Assembly: GCA_021151695.1 (NCBI GenBank) | Contig: JAGKWU010000001.1 | Span: 496,001-560,000 of the forward strand | DNA: 64,000 bases | Reading direction: 5' to 3' | Source: Cellvibrionaceae bacterium | GTDB lineage: Bacteria; Pseudomonadota; Gammaproteobacteria; Pseudomonadales; Cellvibrionaceae | Part shown: positions 15,889-25,018 of the stretch, in pieces | Layout of the letters: every line of letters begins with the position of its first letter | Position numbering within the stretch: position 1 is the first letter of the stretch | The notes under the pieces: model-generated | What the model was told of the DNA's origin: nothing | Databases searched by the model: none | Seen by the model: only the letters and a program-made list of their open reading frames with translations | Program-made: the position numbers and the translations under genes

Positions 15889-17526
15889 ATGCCACGCGAA
15901 CAAATGCAATATGACGTTGTGATCATTGGTGCCGGCCCCGCCGGCTTAGCGGCCGCTTGCCGTTTGCGCCAACTGAATCCTGATCTGAGTGTTTGTTTAA
16001 TTGAGAAAGGCGCAGAAGTAGGCGCCCACATATTATCTGGCGCCGTATTTGAAACCCGGGCCCTGGCTGAACTCTTTCCTGACTGGCAAGCTAAAGGCGC
16101 CCCGGTAACTACAGCCGTTACAGCAGAAGATTGGCAGTTTTTCCGCTCCGTTGAATCCTCATGGCAAATTCCTACGGGTCTCTTACCGGCGACATTACAC
16201 AACGAAGGTAATTACATCATCAGCCTCGGTCGCTTGTGCCAATGGTTGGCCGAGCAGGCCACCGAACTGGGCGTAGACATATTCCCCGGCTTTGCTGCTG
16301 CCCAAGTGCTCTACGCTGAGGATGGCAGTGTACAAGGTGTTATCACTGGCGACATGGGTCGCGCTGCCGATGGCAGTGAGAAACACGAGTTTGTTGAAGG
16401 TATAGAGCTGGTTGGTAAGTACACACTCTTCTGCGAAGGTGTGCGTGGGCATTTGGGTAAAGAGTTGATCAGCCATTTCAAACTCAACGAAGGCAAAGAT
16501 CCGCAGCATTACGGCATTGGCATTAAAGAAATTTGGCGAATCCCGAGCGAGCAACATAAAGAAGGCCTGGTAATGCACTCCCTGGGTTGGCCCCTTAGCG
16601 AAACCAATACCAGCGGCGGTGGTTTTTTGTACCATATCAATGACTCCCAAGTAGCCGTTGGCCTGATCACCGATCTCTGCTACAGCAATCCGCATCTGAG
16701 CCCTTTTGACGAGTTCCAACGCTACAAGCATCACCCCAAAATCGCGCAGTACTTGCAAGGCGGTGAACGACTGGGTTATGGCGCACGCGCCATTGTAAAA
16801 GGCGGCATACAATCCCTGCCCAAAATGACGTTCGCCGGCGGCCTGTTGCTAGGTGATGATGCTGGCACACTCAATTTCGCCAAGATCAAAGGCAGCCATA
16901 TCGCCATGAAGAGCGGCTTGGTAGGCGCAGAGATTATTGCCAGTGCGCTGGCTGCTGGTCGGGCTAATGATGAGCCTGCCGAGTTCACTGCTGCTTACGA
17001 AGCGAGCTGGGCTTATCAGGAAGTTTACGCACAGCGCAACGTCGGCCCCGCGCAACAAAAATTTGGTGCACTGTTTGGAGCGGCCTATGGTTTTGTCGAT
17101 ATGTTATTGCGTGGCAAATTGCCCTGGACTTTACACAATCGCAAAGCAGATCACGCACAATTAAAACCCGCTGCCGACAGTAAAAAAATTGCTTATCCCA
17201 AACCAGATAACAAACTCAGCTTTGATAAATTGTCATCGGTTTATTTATCCAATACCAATCACGCTGAAAACCAGCCCTGCCATTTAAAGCTGAAAGACGC
17301 GAGTATTCCTATTGCGGTTAACCTGGTGCAATTTGATGAGCCGGCACAACGCTACTGCCCTGCTGGCGTTTATGAAGTGATTACACTTGAGAGCGGCGAA
17401 AAGAAATTCCAGATCAATTCGCAAAATTGCGTACACTGCAAAACCTGCGACATTAAAGATCCCGCACAAAATATCCAATGGGTAACACCAGAGGGCGGCG
17501 GTGGTCCCAACTATACCGCTATGTAA
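15889..17526 (+). CDS. Electron transfer flavoprotein-ubiquinone oxidoreductase
   Basis: A 545-residue ETF-QO, which takes electrons from electron transfer flavoprotein (fed by acyl-CoA and amino-acid dehydrogenases) and reduces ubiquinone at the inner membrane. The N-terminal FAD dinucleotide fold has 'VVIIGAGPAGLAAAC', then 'VGAHILSGAVFE', 'GRLCQWLAEQA' and 'FCEGVRGHLGKEL'. 'IGIKEIWRIP' and 'LLLGDDAGTLNFAKIKGSH' are typical of the family. The C-terminal [4Fe-4S] module has four Cys, one in 'RYCPAGVYE' and three in 'NCVHCKTCDIKDP', followed by 'PEGGGGPNYTAM'. Length matches the family. No etfAB genes are in the window. A terminator follows. Confidence 0.95.
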   Translation: MPREQMQYDVVIIGAGPAGLAAACRLRQLNPDLSVCLIEKGAEVGAHILSGAVFETRALAELFPDWQAKGAPVTTAVTAEDWQFFRSVESSWQIPTGLLPATLHNEGNYIISLGRLCQWLAEQATELGVDIFPGFAAAQVLYAEDGSVQGVITGDMGRAADGSEKHEFVEGIELVGKYTLFCEGVRGHLGKELISHFKLNEGKDPQHYGIGIKEIWRIPSEQHKEGLVMHSLGWPLSETNTSGGGFLYHINDSQVAVGLITDLCYSNPHLSPFDEFQRYKHHPKIAQYLQGGERLGYGARAIVKGGIQSLPKMTFAGGLLLGDDAGTLNFAKIKGSHIAMKSGLVGAEIIASALAAGRANDEPAEFTAAYEASWAYQEVYAQRNVGPAQQKFGALFGAAYGFVDMLLRGKLPWTLHNRKADHAQLKPAADSKKIAYPKPDNKLSFDKLSSVYLSNTNHAENQPCHLKLKDASIPIAVNLVQFDEPAQRYCPAGVYEVITLESGEKKFQINSQNCVHCKTCDIKDPAQNIQWVTPEGGGGPNYTAM

Positions 17527-17538
17527 AATCCTTAAAAA

Positions 17539-17577
17539 AACAACCCGCGACAGTATCCTGCCGCGGGTTGTTTTTTG
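17539..17577 (+). terminator. Intrinsic terminator after ETF-QO
   Basis: The arms AACAACCCGCG and CGCGGGTTGTT flank a 12-base loop and are followed by a T-run. Confidence 0.88.
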
Positions 17578-17717
17578 TGGCGGTACTGTTTTTTACGGCG
17601 GTACTGCGTCCGAAAAAACGTCTGACAGCTCCCCCCACATCCTTGCCATATTTGGCATTACTCCTTAAAGCTCCTTGTCAAAAATCACTTCCTATTTAGT
17701 TTCAATTTCTATTCACT

Positions 17718-18170
17718 TCACTTTCTATTCACTTCATTCCTGTTCACATACATCCGTTTAACGATGGCAACCATTACCAGAAAAATGCCGCAAGTTCCCA
17801 GTGCGGTAAGCACCTCATTCAGGTGAGGCGAAAAAATCACAACATAACCCTGATTTTTAATAAGTGCCGCAAAACTCGATACAGCAAATGGCATCCAATA
17901 AAGCCTGAACGTTTGCCATGTATCCGGTTTGCCCCCCGTATTAACACTTAACATCAGTGCTGTACCTATCACCAGGCTTATGCCCACCGAGTTAATCCAT
18001 AGCTTGGGTGAAGCATCAAAATGGTAATAGAGCGTTACGAAATACCAGATGAGATAACACCAAAGCACCAAACGACCGGGCTTGATCTCAGTAAAATATC
18101 GCAACACAACTTGCATAAAAGCCAAACACATCCTCATCAATCGATATAACATCTTGCCAACCTGTTTCAT
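17718..18170 (-). CDS. Hypothetical inner-membrane protein
   Basis: The frame extends to a TTG at 18293 (191 residues), but the first 41 residues look non-coding. ATG at 18170 or 18152 places the start just before the conserved-looking part. About four hydrophobic segments are visible: 'LVLWCYLIWYFVTLYYHF', 'WINSVGISLVIGTALMLSV', 'LYWMPFAVSSFAALIKN' and 'LTALGTCGIFLVMVAIV'. A motif 'EIKPGRLVLWCYLIWY' and a 'WQTFRLYWMPF' block recur in uncharacterised gammaproteobacterial membrane proteins, as far as I recall. No catalytic residues are apparent. The start is uncertain because no strong ribosome-binding site precedes any candidate. Confidence 0.6.
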   Translation of the reverse strand: MKQVGKMLYRLMRMCLAFMQVVLRYFTEIKPGRLVLWCYLIWYFVTLYYHFDASPKLWINSVGISLVIGTALMLSVNTGGKPDTWQTFRLYWMPFAVSSFAALIKNQGYVVIFSPHLNEVLTALGTCGIFLVMVAIVKRMYVNRNEVNRK

Positions 18171-18406
18171 TGGGTGATAAAGCACAAACGGTGCCATAGA
18201 TCTTAAACACGGATAAACGGGGATATTTTCCCGCTCGATGGCAGCGGAATGCCAATCCTCAGTGCACGAAAAAAAATAGTGCACCAATTGCAAACCAAAA
18301 AATACTTTTACCGATTTTTTATAAATACAAAGTCTTAACCTCAGCTTGTGATTGAGACGCCATGGATTAAGGTTAAGTCATCCGCAACGGCAATAAGGTT
18401 TGGCAA

Positions 18407-19912
18407 ATGCGCAGTCTCATCCTGGCAGGCATATCTCTTCTCATTTTAAGTAGCTGTGGCGGCGGAGGTGGCTCCTCCGGCGGTTCGAGTGGAAACCAGT
18501 CGACCACACTGAGCAATAACACCAACAACACCATCCTCACTAGCAATGTAAGCGGAAAAGTAGTGGATACCAACGGCACTGCACTTGCGGGAGTCACTAT
18601 TACCGCCTATCAAACCAATAACCATACCTCGGCAATACAAACCACAGACGCTAATGGTAACTACAGTATCAGTGGCCTCAGCGTAGGCGATTACGAAATC
18701 AGGGCGGAAAAAACCGGTTATGGCTTTTATGCCGATGCCTCCAAAGGTACCGGCAACATTATTGAATCCGATTATAACGGTCTCTATCGCATGGTAATCA
18801 GCTACCCCAAACTCACCGGCGAAAAAGTTAAGGGCGCTAATTTCACCGCTATGTCGGGCAGTGACAAGATTGTTGAATTGAGCCAGACGGGTGCAAGCGT
18901 GAGTTACGCCAGTGGTGATGATGCTGATCTTCATAAAGGTGTCGCCTTGCCTGGCACTCGATTGAAAGACAATCAGAACGGAACCATCACAGACACACTT
19001 ACTGGCTTAATCTGGATGAAAAATGCCGGGTGTTTTAGTCCATCCAATTGGAATGAGGCACTGGCCGCTGCCAGTAAAGTCGCAAACGGCAGCTGCGGTT
19101 TGAGCGATAGCTCAATGGCGGGTGATTGGCGTATGCCCAATATCAACGAACTCGAAAGCATTGTCGACATCAGCCAAACTGCGCCAGCCCTACCCGCTAA
19201 TCATCCTTTCACGAATATAGGCAACATTTATTGGTCGTCCACTACCTATCGCGGTGTTCTGAGTAATGCCTGGGCATTGCGATTGAGCGATGGCCGCTAC
19301 ATGAATGACAGCATTTACAACGATAAAGCCAGCTCGCTCAATTCACTCTGGGTGGTAAAAGATGGAAGCAATGGCGCAATAAAATTGCAGGCCACTGGAC
19401 AATATGTTTCGCAACAAAAAGGCGATGATGGTGAATTGCGAAAAGGTGTGCGCCTGCCCTCCCCGCGCTTTGGCGATAACGGCGATGGCACTGTCACTGA
19501 CTATGCAACGGGTTTGATATGGCTTAAAAAATCCGACTGCATTACTGGCAATTGGCAAACTGCATTAGAGAACATTCACTCACTGGCAAATGGCCAATGC
19601 GAATTAACGGATGGATCAAAAGCTGGCGATTGGCGCATGCCCAACCGCAATGAAATGGTGAGTATGGGTGATCGTGTACAAGGTAACCAGGTGCAATATT
19701 TCAATCACATTTTTTACACGGAAGACAATAAGCTCGATCAACCAGCCATTTTGAACAACATTATTTCCGATGTGTATTATTGGACATCTACCACCAATGC
19801 TACTGACACCAGTGAGGCATGGACGGTGTTCAGCTGTGACTTTGGTATTTACAACATGACCAAAAATACCAGCGGTTACGCCATGGCAGTGCGCGACTAC
19901 CGCGCAAAATAA
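18407..19912 (+). CDS. Lipoprotein with carboxypeptidase-regulatory-like and two DUF1566 domains
   Basis: A 501-residue predicted lipoprotein. The signal ends in lipobox 'LSSC', then a Gly/Ser linker (CGGGGGSSGGSSG). Residues about 45-125 form a carboxypeptidase-regulatory-like beta sandwich ('VSGKVVDTNGTALAGVTITA', 'DANGNYSISGLSVGDYEI'). Two DUF1566 (Lcl-type) domains follow. Each holds 'D.NGTITD..TGLIWMK'- or 'D.GTVTDYATGLIWLK'-type blocks, a Cys followed by 'NW..AL', and 'AGDWRMPN.NE', with the first near 190-310 and the second near 335-500. DUF1566 domains share the C-type-lectin-like/FGE-related fold and are often surface-exposed adhesive modules. The duplication within one protein is clear. 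Ligand unknown. A terminator overlaps the stop codon. Confidence 0.82.
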   Translation: MRSLILAGISLLILSSCGGGGGSSGGSSGNQSTTLSNNTNNTILTSNVSGKVVDTNGTALAGVTITAYQTNNHTSAIQTTDANGNYSISGLSVGDYEIRAEKTGYGFYADASKGTGNIIESDYNGLYRMVISYPKLTGEKVKGANFTAMSGSDKIVELSQTGASVSYASGDDADLHKGVALPGTRLKDNQNGTITDTLTGLIWMKNAGCFSPSNWNEALAAASKVANGSCGLSDSSMAGDWRMPNINELESIVDISQTAPALPANHPFTNIGNIYWSSTTYRGVLSNAWALRLSDGRYMNDSIYNDKASSLNSLWVVKDGSNGAIKLQATGQYVSQQKGDDGELRKGVRLPSPRFGDNGDGTVTDYATGLIWLKKSDCITGNWQTALENIHSLANGQCELTDGSKAGDWRMPNRNEMVSMGDRVQGNQVQYFNHIFYTEDNKLDQPAILNNIISDVYYWTSTTNATDTSEAWTVFSCDFGIYNMTKNTSGYAMAVRDYRAK

Positions 19913-19938
19913 AAAGCGCAGCCATAGCTGCGCTTTTT
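19911..19938. terminator. Bidirectional terminator between DUF1566 lipoprotein and efflux operon
   Basis: The arms AAAAAGCGCAGC and GCTGCGCTTTTT have a CATA loop and lie between convergent genes. Confidence 0.9.
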
Positions 19939-19965
19939 ATGTTTTAACATCGGGTTATTGACCTA

Positions 19966-21357
19966 TTAACGCCCTTCCCAACCACCGCCCAGTGCTTTGT
20001 ACAAATCCACTGCCGCTTTCAAGCGTGCAAGGCGCTGTTGAAGCAACGAGTCCTGCGCCTGGAATAAACTGCGCTGTGCATCCAGCAGCGATAGCAAATC
20101 ACCACTACCTTCACGATAGCGAGCCTCAACCAATTTTAAACTGCGCTCAGCTTGAACTACGATTTGTTGCTGGTTGGCTTCCTGGGTCGCGGTGATACTG
20201 GTGCGATTCAGTGCATCGTCAACTTCTTGCAACGCGGTAAGAATTGCTTTGCGATATTGCTCAACCAATTCAACACGACGGGACTCACTCAGTCTCACTT
20301 GATTCTTAACACGACCACCGGCAAAAATGGTTTGCGCCAGGCTCACACTCCAGCCAGCGGTTTGGGTTGCCGGATTCAATGAGAATAATTCGCTCGCACT
20401 TCGCCCCATATTCGCACTCAGTTGCGCACTGGGTAAAAGCGCTGTGCGCGCCGCGTAAACATCAGCAGAAGCGGCCTGCAGTTGCGCCTCGCTCGACGCG
20501 AGATCCGGGCGACGTGTAATCACATCCACAGGCACACCTGCACTAATCGCCGGGATAGCTATGTCATTAAGTTGCTCGGCAGGCATTTGATAGCCTTGGG
20601 GAACCCGCCCTACCAATAAAGCAATTGCAGCGCGAGTTTGATCCAATTGCAACTGCAACGGCAACAAAGAATTTTGCTGGTTAAGCAAATTGGTTTTTTG
20701 AACTGCAACATCAGATGCACTGGAGGCACCATTGCGATAAAGTGAATCAACAATTTTCTGGATTCGCTCTGCAATAGCGATATTTTTTTGCGTACTGGCA
20801 ATACGCTCCTGCAACGCAAGATAATTAAACCAGTTGGTGGCCACTGTCGCGGATACACTCAAGCGCGAGGCTTCATTGGAAAATACTGTCGACTTATAGG
20901 ATGATTTTGCAGCATGGCGATCCGCCATAACACCACCCCATAAATCCAGCTCATAGTTGGCAGTCAGGCCTGCACTGGATGAGCCACTATTAATCCAATC
21001 GCCATCAACAGCCTTGGTTTTTCGCTCGCCGCTGGATGCACTCAGGCCCAAGGAAGGAAACAAACTGGCGTTGGCGATTTTCATCTGCAACTCGGCCTGA
21101 CGCACACGTTCGGTTGCTATATTCAAATCCGGGTTATTGGCTTGCGCCGCCGCGACCAATTCACTCAAAGCTGGTGAGCCAAAACTTTTCCACCAGTCTT
21201 TTTCAATCGCCATGGATTGCTTGGCTTCTTGCGCATATTGCCAGCTGGGAGCGTAATCCACTGTTACCTTGGGCACCTCATCCATACTGGAGCAAGCACT
21301 TACCAGGATTGCAGCTAACACAGCTACACTTACTTTCTTTTGTACAAACACATTCAC
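19966..21357 (-). CDS. Efflux outer-membrane lipoprotein, TolC/NodT type
   Basis: An open frame reaches back to 21453 inside macB, but GTG at 21357 sits eight bases after GGAG (which overlaps the macB stop) and yields a lipoprotein signal, 'VSVAVLAAILVSAC'. That gives about 463 residues, typical for NodT/OprM-like proteins. Two outer-membrane-efflux repeats are recognisable ('NPDLNIATERVRQAELQMKIA', 'SGERKTKAV', 'NYELDLWGGV', then 'TRRPDLASSEAQLQAASADV', 'SLAQTIFAGGRV', 'YREGSGDLLSLLDAQRSLF'). It should form a trimeric outer-membrane channel with the MacAB pair encoded just upstream. This is a private channel instead of shared TolC. Confidence 0.9.
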   Translation of the reverse strand: MNVFVQKKVSVAVLAAILVSACSSMDEVPKVTVDYAPSWQYAQEAKQSMAIEKDWWKSFGSPALSELVAAAQANNPDLNIATERVRQAELQMKIANASLFPSLGLSASSGERKTKAVDGDWINSGSSSAGLTANYELDLWGGVMADRHAAKSSYKSTVFSNEASRLSVSATVATNWFNYLALQERIASTQKNIAIAERIQKIVDSLYRNGASSASDVAVQKTNLLNQQNSLLPLQLQLDQTRAAIALLVGRVPQGYQMPAEQLNDIAIPAISAGVPVDVITRRPDLASSEAQLQAASADVYAARTALLPSAQLSANMGRSASELFSLNPATQTAGWSVSLAQTIFAGGRVKNQVRLSESRRVELVEQYRKAILTALQEVDDALNRTSITATQEANQQQIVVQAERSLKLVEARYREGSGDLLSLLDAQRSLFQAQDSLLQQRLARLKAAVDLYKALGGGWEGR

Positions 21358-21362
21358 AGGAT

Positions 21363-23297
21363 TTACTCCGTCGCCAGGGCAGTAACAGGGTTTAACCGCG
21401 CTGCTTTGCGCGCTGGCAAATAACCAAAAATCAAACCGGTTAAAAATGCACAACTAAAAGCCAGCACCACCGGTGTTACAGAATAATCGATAGGCGTACC
21501 AAAGCGGCCCACTATAGCGGCGCTGAGCAACCCGAGTGCCACACCAATCAAACCACCAAGGGCTGATACCGTGAGTGCCTCTATCAAAAATTGCTGCATA
21601 ATATTGCGGGTTCGCGCACCGGTTGCCATGCGCACACCAATTTCCCTTGTTCGCTCAGTCACGCTAACCAGCATAATATTCATTACACCTATACCACCCA
21701 CGAGTAATGAAATAGCAGCGATAGAGCCGAGCAAAATCGTCATGGTGTTTTGCGTTGCAGACAAGGTATCTATCAAAGACGCCATATTGCGAATATTAAA
21801 ATCTTCACTACCGTGACGCTCGGCGAGAGTGCGTGTAACTGAGGTTTGCACATCATCCATATACCGTTCTTCATCCACCGAGATAGTGACATTACGCAAA
21901 TAGCGACGACCAAAAATACGCAAACTACCTGTGGTATAGGGCACCAGTATTTTATCGTCCTGATCGGCGCCCCCCATATCAGCACCGCGCTCCGCCATAA
22001 CGCCAATCACCTGGAAGAGCACATTGTTTACGATAATGTATTTGCCCATAGGATCTTCATCGGCAAATAATTTATTCGCTACGGTTTTACCCAGCACCGC
22101 CACAGTTGCGTAAGTAGTCTCATCCTCTTCGGTAAAAAACATTCCCTCTGCAATTTCCCATTTGCGCGCAATAGGATATTGATAACCTGTCGCGTTCACG
22201 TCAGTTTGCACATCGGCATTACCGTAGCGCAGCGTCTGGGTGCCGGTTAATTCTGGCAGCGCCGCTACCACATGAGGTAGTTCTGCAATCGCTTTTACAT
22301 CTTCCGGTATCAGTGTGCGTATATCGACAAAGCGTCGTTGATCGGCAGCGCCGGGGCGCACCAGCAGCAAGTTCGAGCCCATAGAGCTAATACTATCTAC
22401 GACGGATTTTTTTGCGCCATCCCCAATGGCAAGCATGGTAATTACCGAGCCAACGCCTATCACAATACCTAACAATGTAAGAATCGTACGGAACACGTTG
22501 CTGCGCAGCGAGCGAAATGCCGTTTTCGCCCCTTCCGCAATTTCAGTCGAGAGCGTTGGCTCGCCGTGAAGCTTGTGTTCGTCGTAAGGTTTGGCAGAAA
22601 CATTGCTGCGGCCTGGATCAGAAATAATCAGACCGTCGCGAATTTCAATTTTGCGCTGCGCGTTATCGGCGACATGAGCATCATGGGTAATAAGAATAAT
22701 GGTGTGACCCTGCTCAGATAGATTCCGCAGCAGCTTCATCACTTCTTTACCACTATTGCTATCAAGCGCGCCCGTTGGTTCATCAGCGAGAATTATTTGG
22801 CCGCCGTTCATCAATGCACGGGCAATAGAGACACGCTGCTGTTGCCCGCCCGACAATTGGCTGGGGCGATGATCAAGTCGCGCATAAAGGCCGAGTGAAC
22901 TCAACAATTCCGTGGCGCGCTCGCGACGCTGTTCCGGCGGCATACCTGAATAGGTTGCCGGCATCTCCACGTTTTCGCGAGCGGTTGCACCAGCCAACAG
23001 ATTGTAACTTTGGAATACGAATCCAAATGCTTCGCGACGCAATTGCGCGAGACCATCAGCATCAAAAGTGACAATATTTTTTCCGGAAAAATAATATTCG
23101 CCGCTGCTGGGTTTATCCAGGCAACCAAGAATATTCATCAGGGTGGATTTACCCGAGCCGGATTGGCCAACAATAGCCACAAACTCACCCGGGTAGATTT
23201 CCAAATCAATGCCATGTAAAACCCGCGTTTCCAAATCGCCGTTTTGAAAGCTTTTGGTAACGCCGACAAGTTTTATCAGCGGTTGTTGATCAGACAT
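21363..23297 (-). CDS. macB: MacB-type ABC transporter, ATPase-permease fusion
   Basis: A 644-residue MacB, close to the 648 of E. coli. The N-terminal ATPase has Walker A 'GQSGSGKST' (about 43-51), signature 'LSGGQQQR' and Walker B 'IILADEPTGALDS'. A linker leads to the first transmembrane helix ('FRTILTLLGIVIGVGSVIT'), a large periplasmic domain (about 300-520), and three C-terminal helices ('GSIAAISLLVGGIGVMNIML', 'LGGLIGVALGLLSAAI', 'VVLAFSCAFLTGLIFGYL'). This is the mechanotransmission class that drives export from the periplasm through a MacA-TolC conduit. Substrates may be macrolides, lipopeptides, siderophores or toxins and are not predictable here. It lies between macA and the outer-membrane gene. 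Confidence 0.95.
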   Translation of the reverse strand: MSDQQPLIKLVGVTKSFQNGDLETRVLHGIDLEIYPGEFVAIVGQSGSGKSTLMNILGCLDKPSSGEYYFSGKNIVTFDADGLAQLRREAFGFVFQSYNLLAGATARENVEMPATYSGMPPEQRRERATELLSSLGLYARLDHRPSQLSGGQQQRVSIARALMNGGQIILADEPTGALDSNSGKEVMKLLRNLSEQGHTIILITHDAHVADNAQRKIEIRDGLIISDPGRSNVSAKPYDEHKLHGEPTLSTEIAEGAKTAFRSLRSNVFRTILTLLGIVIGVGSVITMLAIGDGAKKSVVDSISSMGSNLLLVRPGAADQRRFVDIRTLIPEDVKAIAELPHVVAALPELTGTQTLRYGNADVQTDVNATGYQYPIARKWEIAEGMFFTEEDETTYATVAVLGKTVANKLFADEDPMGKYIIVNNVLFQVIGVMAERGADMGGADQDDKILVPYTTGSLRIFGRRYLRNVTISVDEERYMDDVQTSVTRTLAERHGSEDFNIRNMASLIDTLSATQNTMTILLGSIAAISLLVGGIGVMNIMLVSVTERTREIGVRMATGARTRNIMQQFLIEALTVSALGGLIGVALGLLSAAIVGRFGTPIDYSVTPVVLAFSCAFLTGLIFGYLPARKAARLNPVTALATE

Positions 23298-23347
23298 AAA
23301 TTAACCAGCACTCAGAATTAATAACAAGAACATGAGCCAGTTGCGAA

Positions 23348-24820
23348 TTAACGCATCTGCCGCGCACCACCCGCATTGGGAGCACCTGGGCCACCTGGAC
23401 CACCCATAGGCGATGCCGCCGTTGTTTTTTCTTTCTCTGGCTGACGAATACCGGAGACTACTGTCTCACCTTCCTGCAAACCTTCCAGCACCTGCACCTG
23501 AACACGATTACTGATTCCCACTACAATTTCACGCTCGCTCAAATTGCCTTTGGCATCCATCACCTGCACAGTGGCGTGCTTTGGTTTCAAATCTTGCTGC
23601 CCTGGTGCCGGCGGACCGCGACGCTGGCCGCGCCTGCGTTCGCCTTTATGCTGTTCATCTGCTGGTGCAGCACCAGCAACAGATTTTTCATCTGCTTTTT
23701 CAGCAGGCTTATCGCCAGATTTATTTTCTGCTGCCGCTGAACTACTGCTATCGGTTTTCTCTTTATCTGCAGCAACTTTATGATCAGATTTTTTCTCATC
23801 CCATTTTTTGCTGGCGTCTTCGCCGGGTTTACGTGGTTTAAAATTCAATGCAGAGGCGGGAATTAAAAGCACATCTTTTGCTTGGGATGTAATAAAAAAT
23901 ACCTGTGTACTCATTTGCGTCATAAGCACACGGCTTTCGTTGGAAACATCAAAGAGCGCGTTATAGAGCACTACGTTGCTGGACACAGTTGGCGTCGGCT
24001 CAATACGATCAAGCTTGCTGTACCAACGATAATCCTGGCCACCTAAAGTGGTGAAATAAACTGGCATGCCCAAACTCAGTTTTCCGATGTCCGCTTCAGA
24101 TACTTGCGTCTGTACAGTCATGGTACTGAGATCGGCAATACGCATAATAGTAGGCGCTTGCTGGTTGGCGTTAAGTGTTTGCCCCTGGCGCGATGTCAGT
24201 GATACAACCGTACCATCCATAGGAGCGTAGATACGTGCGTAGGCAAGGTTGGCCTCTTCTACACGCAGGCTATATTCAGTTTGCTGGATTTGTGCTTGCA
24301 AGGCTTTCAACTGGGCATCGGCTGATTGCGCACTGGCCTCGGCAGCTTGCAATGCATCTTTGGTAGTAGCGTCGTCGTTAAACAAATTTTTCTGACGATC
24401 AACGCGGATTTTTGCCAGCACCAACTGGGCTTCTTTATCACCCAATTGCGCGCGCTGGTTTTGTAATTGTGCGCGGATACCATCTACCTTGGCTTTAAAA
24501 ACAGTTGCATCGATTTCCGCGAGCAAGTCACCAGCTTTTACCTGGTTGCCGATTTCGACATAGAGTTTTTTCAATTGGCCGGATACCTGCGCACCCACAT
24601 CCACATAGTCCCGTGGCTGCAAAATACCGGTCGCGTTTACCAGGTTCTGAATATCGCCGCGTTCAGCCTTGGCGGTCAAATAATTGGCCGCGTCTTTGTT
24701 GTGGCTGAAAAACAACTTCCAGATGACTACAGCCGCCAAAATGGCGACTAGCAAAAACACAATTCGCGTATAACGCCACACCGAAAAAAACTCACCCACC
24801 GAAGTCAAAAATCCAGACAT
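23348..24820 (-). CDS. macA: MacA-type periplasmic adaptor with charged insertion
   Basis: ATG at 24820 (MSGFLTSVGEFFSVW) is preferred over a GTG two codons earlier. This gives 490 residues, well above the roughly 370 of E. coli MacA. A membrane anchor ('IVFLLVAILAAVVIWKLFF') is followed by the split lipoyl domain ('VDVGAQVSGQLKKLYVEIGN' and 'ARIYAPMDGTVVSLTSRQGQ'), a coiled-coil hairpin ('ALQAAEASAQSADAQLKALQ') and the beta-barrel. Between the barrel and the membrane-proximal domain lies a stretch of about 80 residues of Lys, Glu, Asp, Ser and Ala, ending in a basic 'GERRRGQRRGPPAPGQQ'. That insertion explains the extra length. The C-terminus ends in a Gly/Pro-rich tail. It is first of the macA-macB-outer-membrane operon. 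Confidence 0.9.
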   Translation of the reverse strand: MSGFLTSVGEFFSVWRYTRIVFLLVAILAAVVIWKLFFSHNKDAANYLTAKAERGDIQNLVNATGILQPRDYVDVGAQVSGQLKKLYVEIGNQVKAGDLLAEIDATVFKAKVDGIRAQLQNQRAQLGDKEAQLVLAKIRVDRQKNLFNDDATTKDALQAAEASAQSADAQLKALQAQIQQTEYSLRVEEANLAYARIYAPMDGTVVSLTSRQGQTLNANQQAPTIMRIADLSTMTVQTQVSEADIGKLSLGMPVYFTTLGGQDYRWYSKLDRIEPTPTVSSNVVLYNALFDVSNESRVLMTQMSTQVFFITSQAKDVLLIPASALNFKPRKPGEDASKKWDEKKSDHKVAADKEKTDSSSSAAAENKSGDKPAEKADEKSVAGAAPADEQHKGERRRGQRRGPPAPGQQDLKPKHATVQVMDAKGNLSEREIVVGISNRVQVQVLEGLQEGETVVSGIRQPEKEKTTAASPMGGPGGPGAPNAGGARQMR

Positions 24821-24966
24821 ACACACATCTCAATTAAATTCTTGTAATAGACGGCCATAGACATCACACCGCCATAACATGTTAACGCGCCAACTTTACC
24901 ACCCTTTCTGTAAAGTTTTGTATGGAAAACATGGTGAATTCATGAATATTTCATGGCGCGCAAAAT

Positions 24967-25010
24967 AAAAAAAGGCCCGAGCTGGAAAAACCGGCTCGGG
25001 CCCTTCAAGT
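24967..25010 (-). terminator. Intrinsic terminator after DUF4198 gene
   Basis: Read on the minus strand, GGGCCCGAGC and GCTCGGGCC pair around a short loop and are followed by TTTTTTT. It ends the iron-linked minus-strand operon. Confidence 0.9.
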
Positions 25011-25018
25011 GAGCGAAT

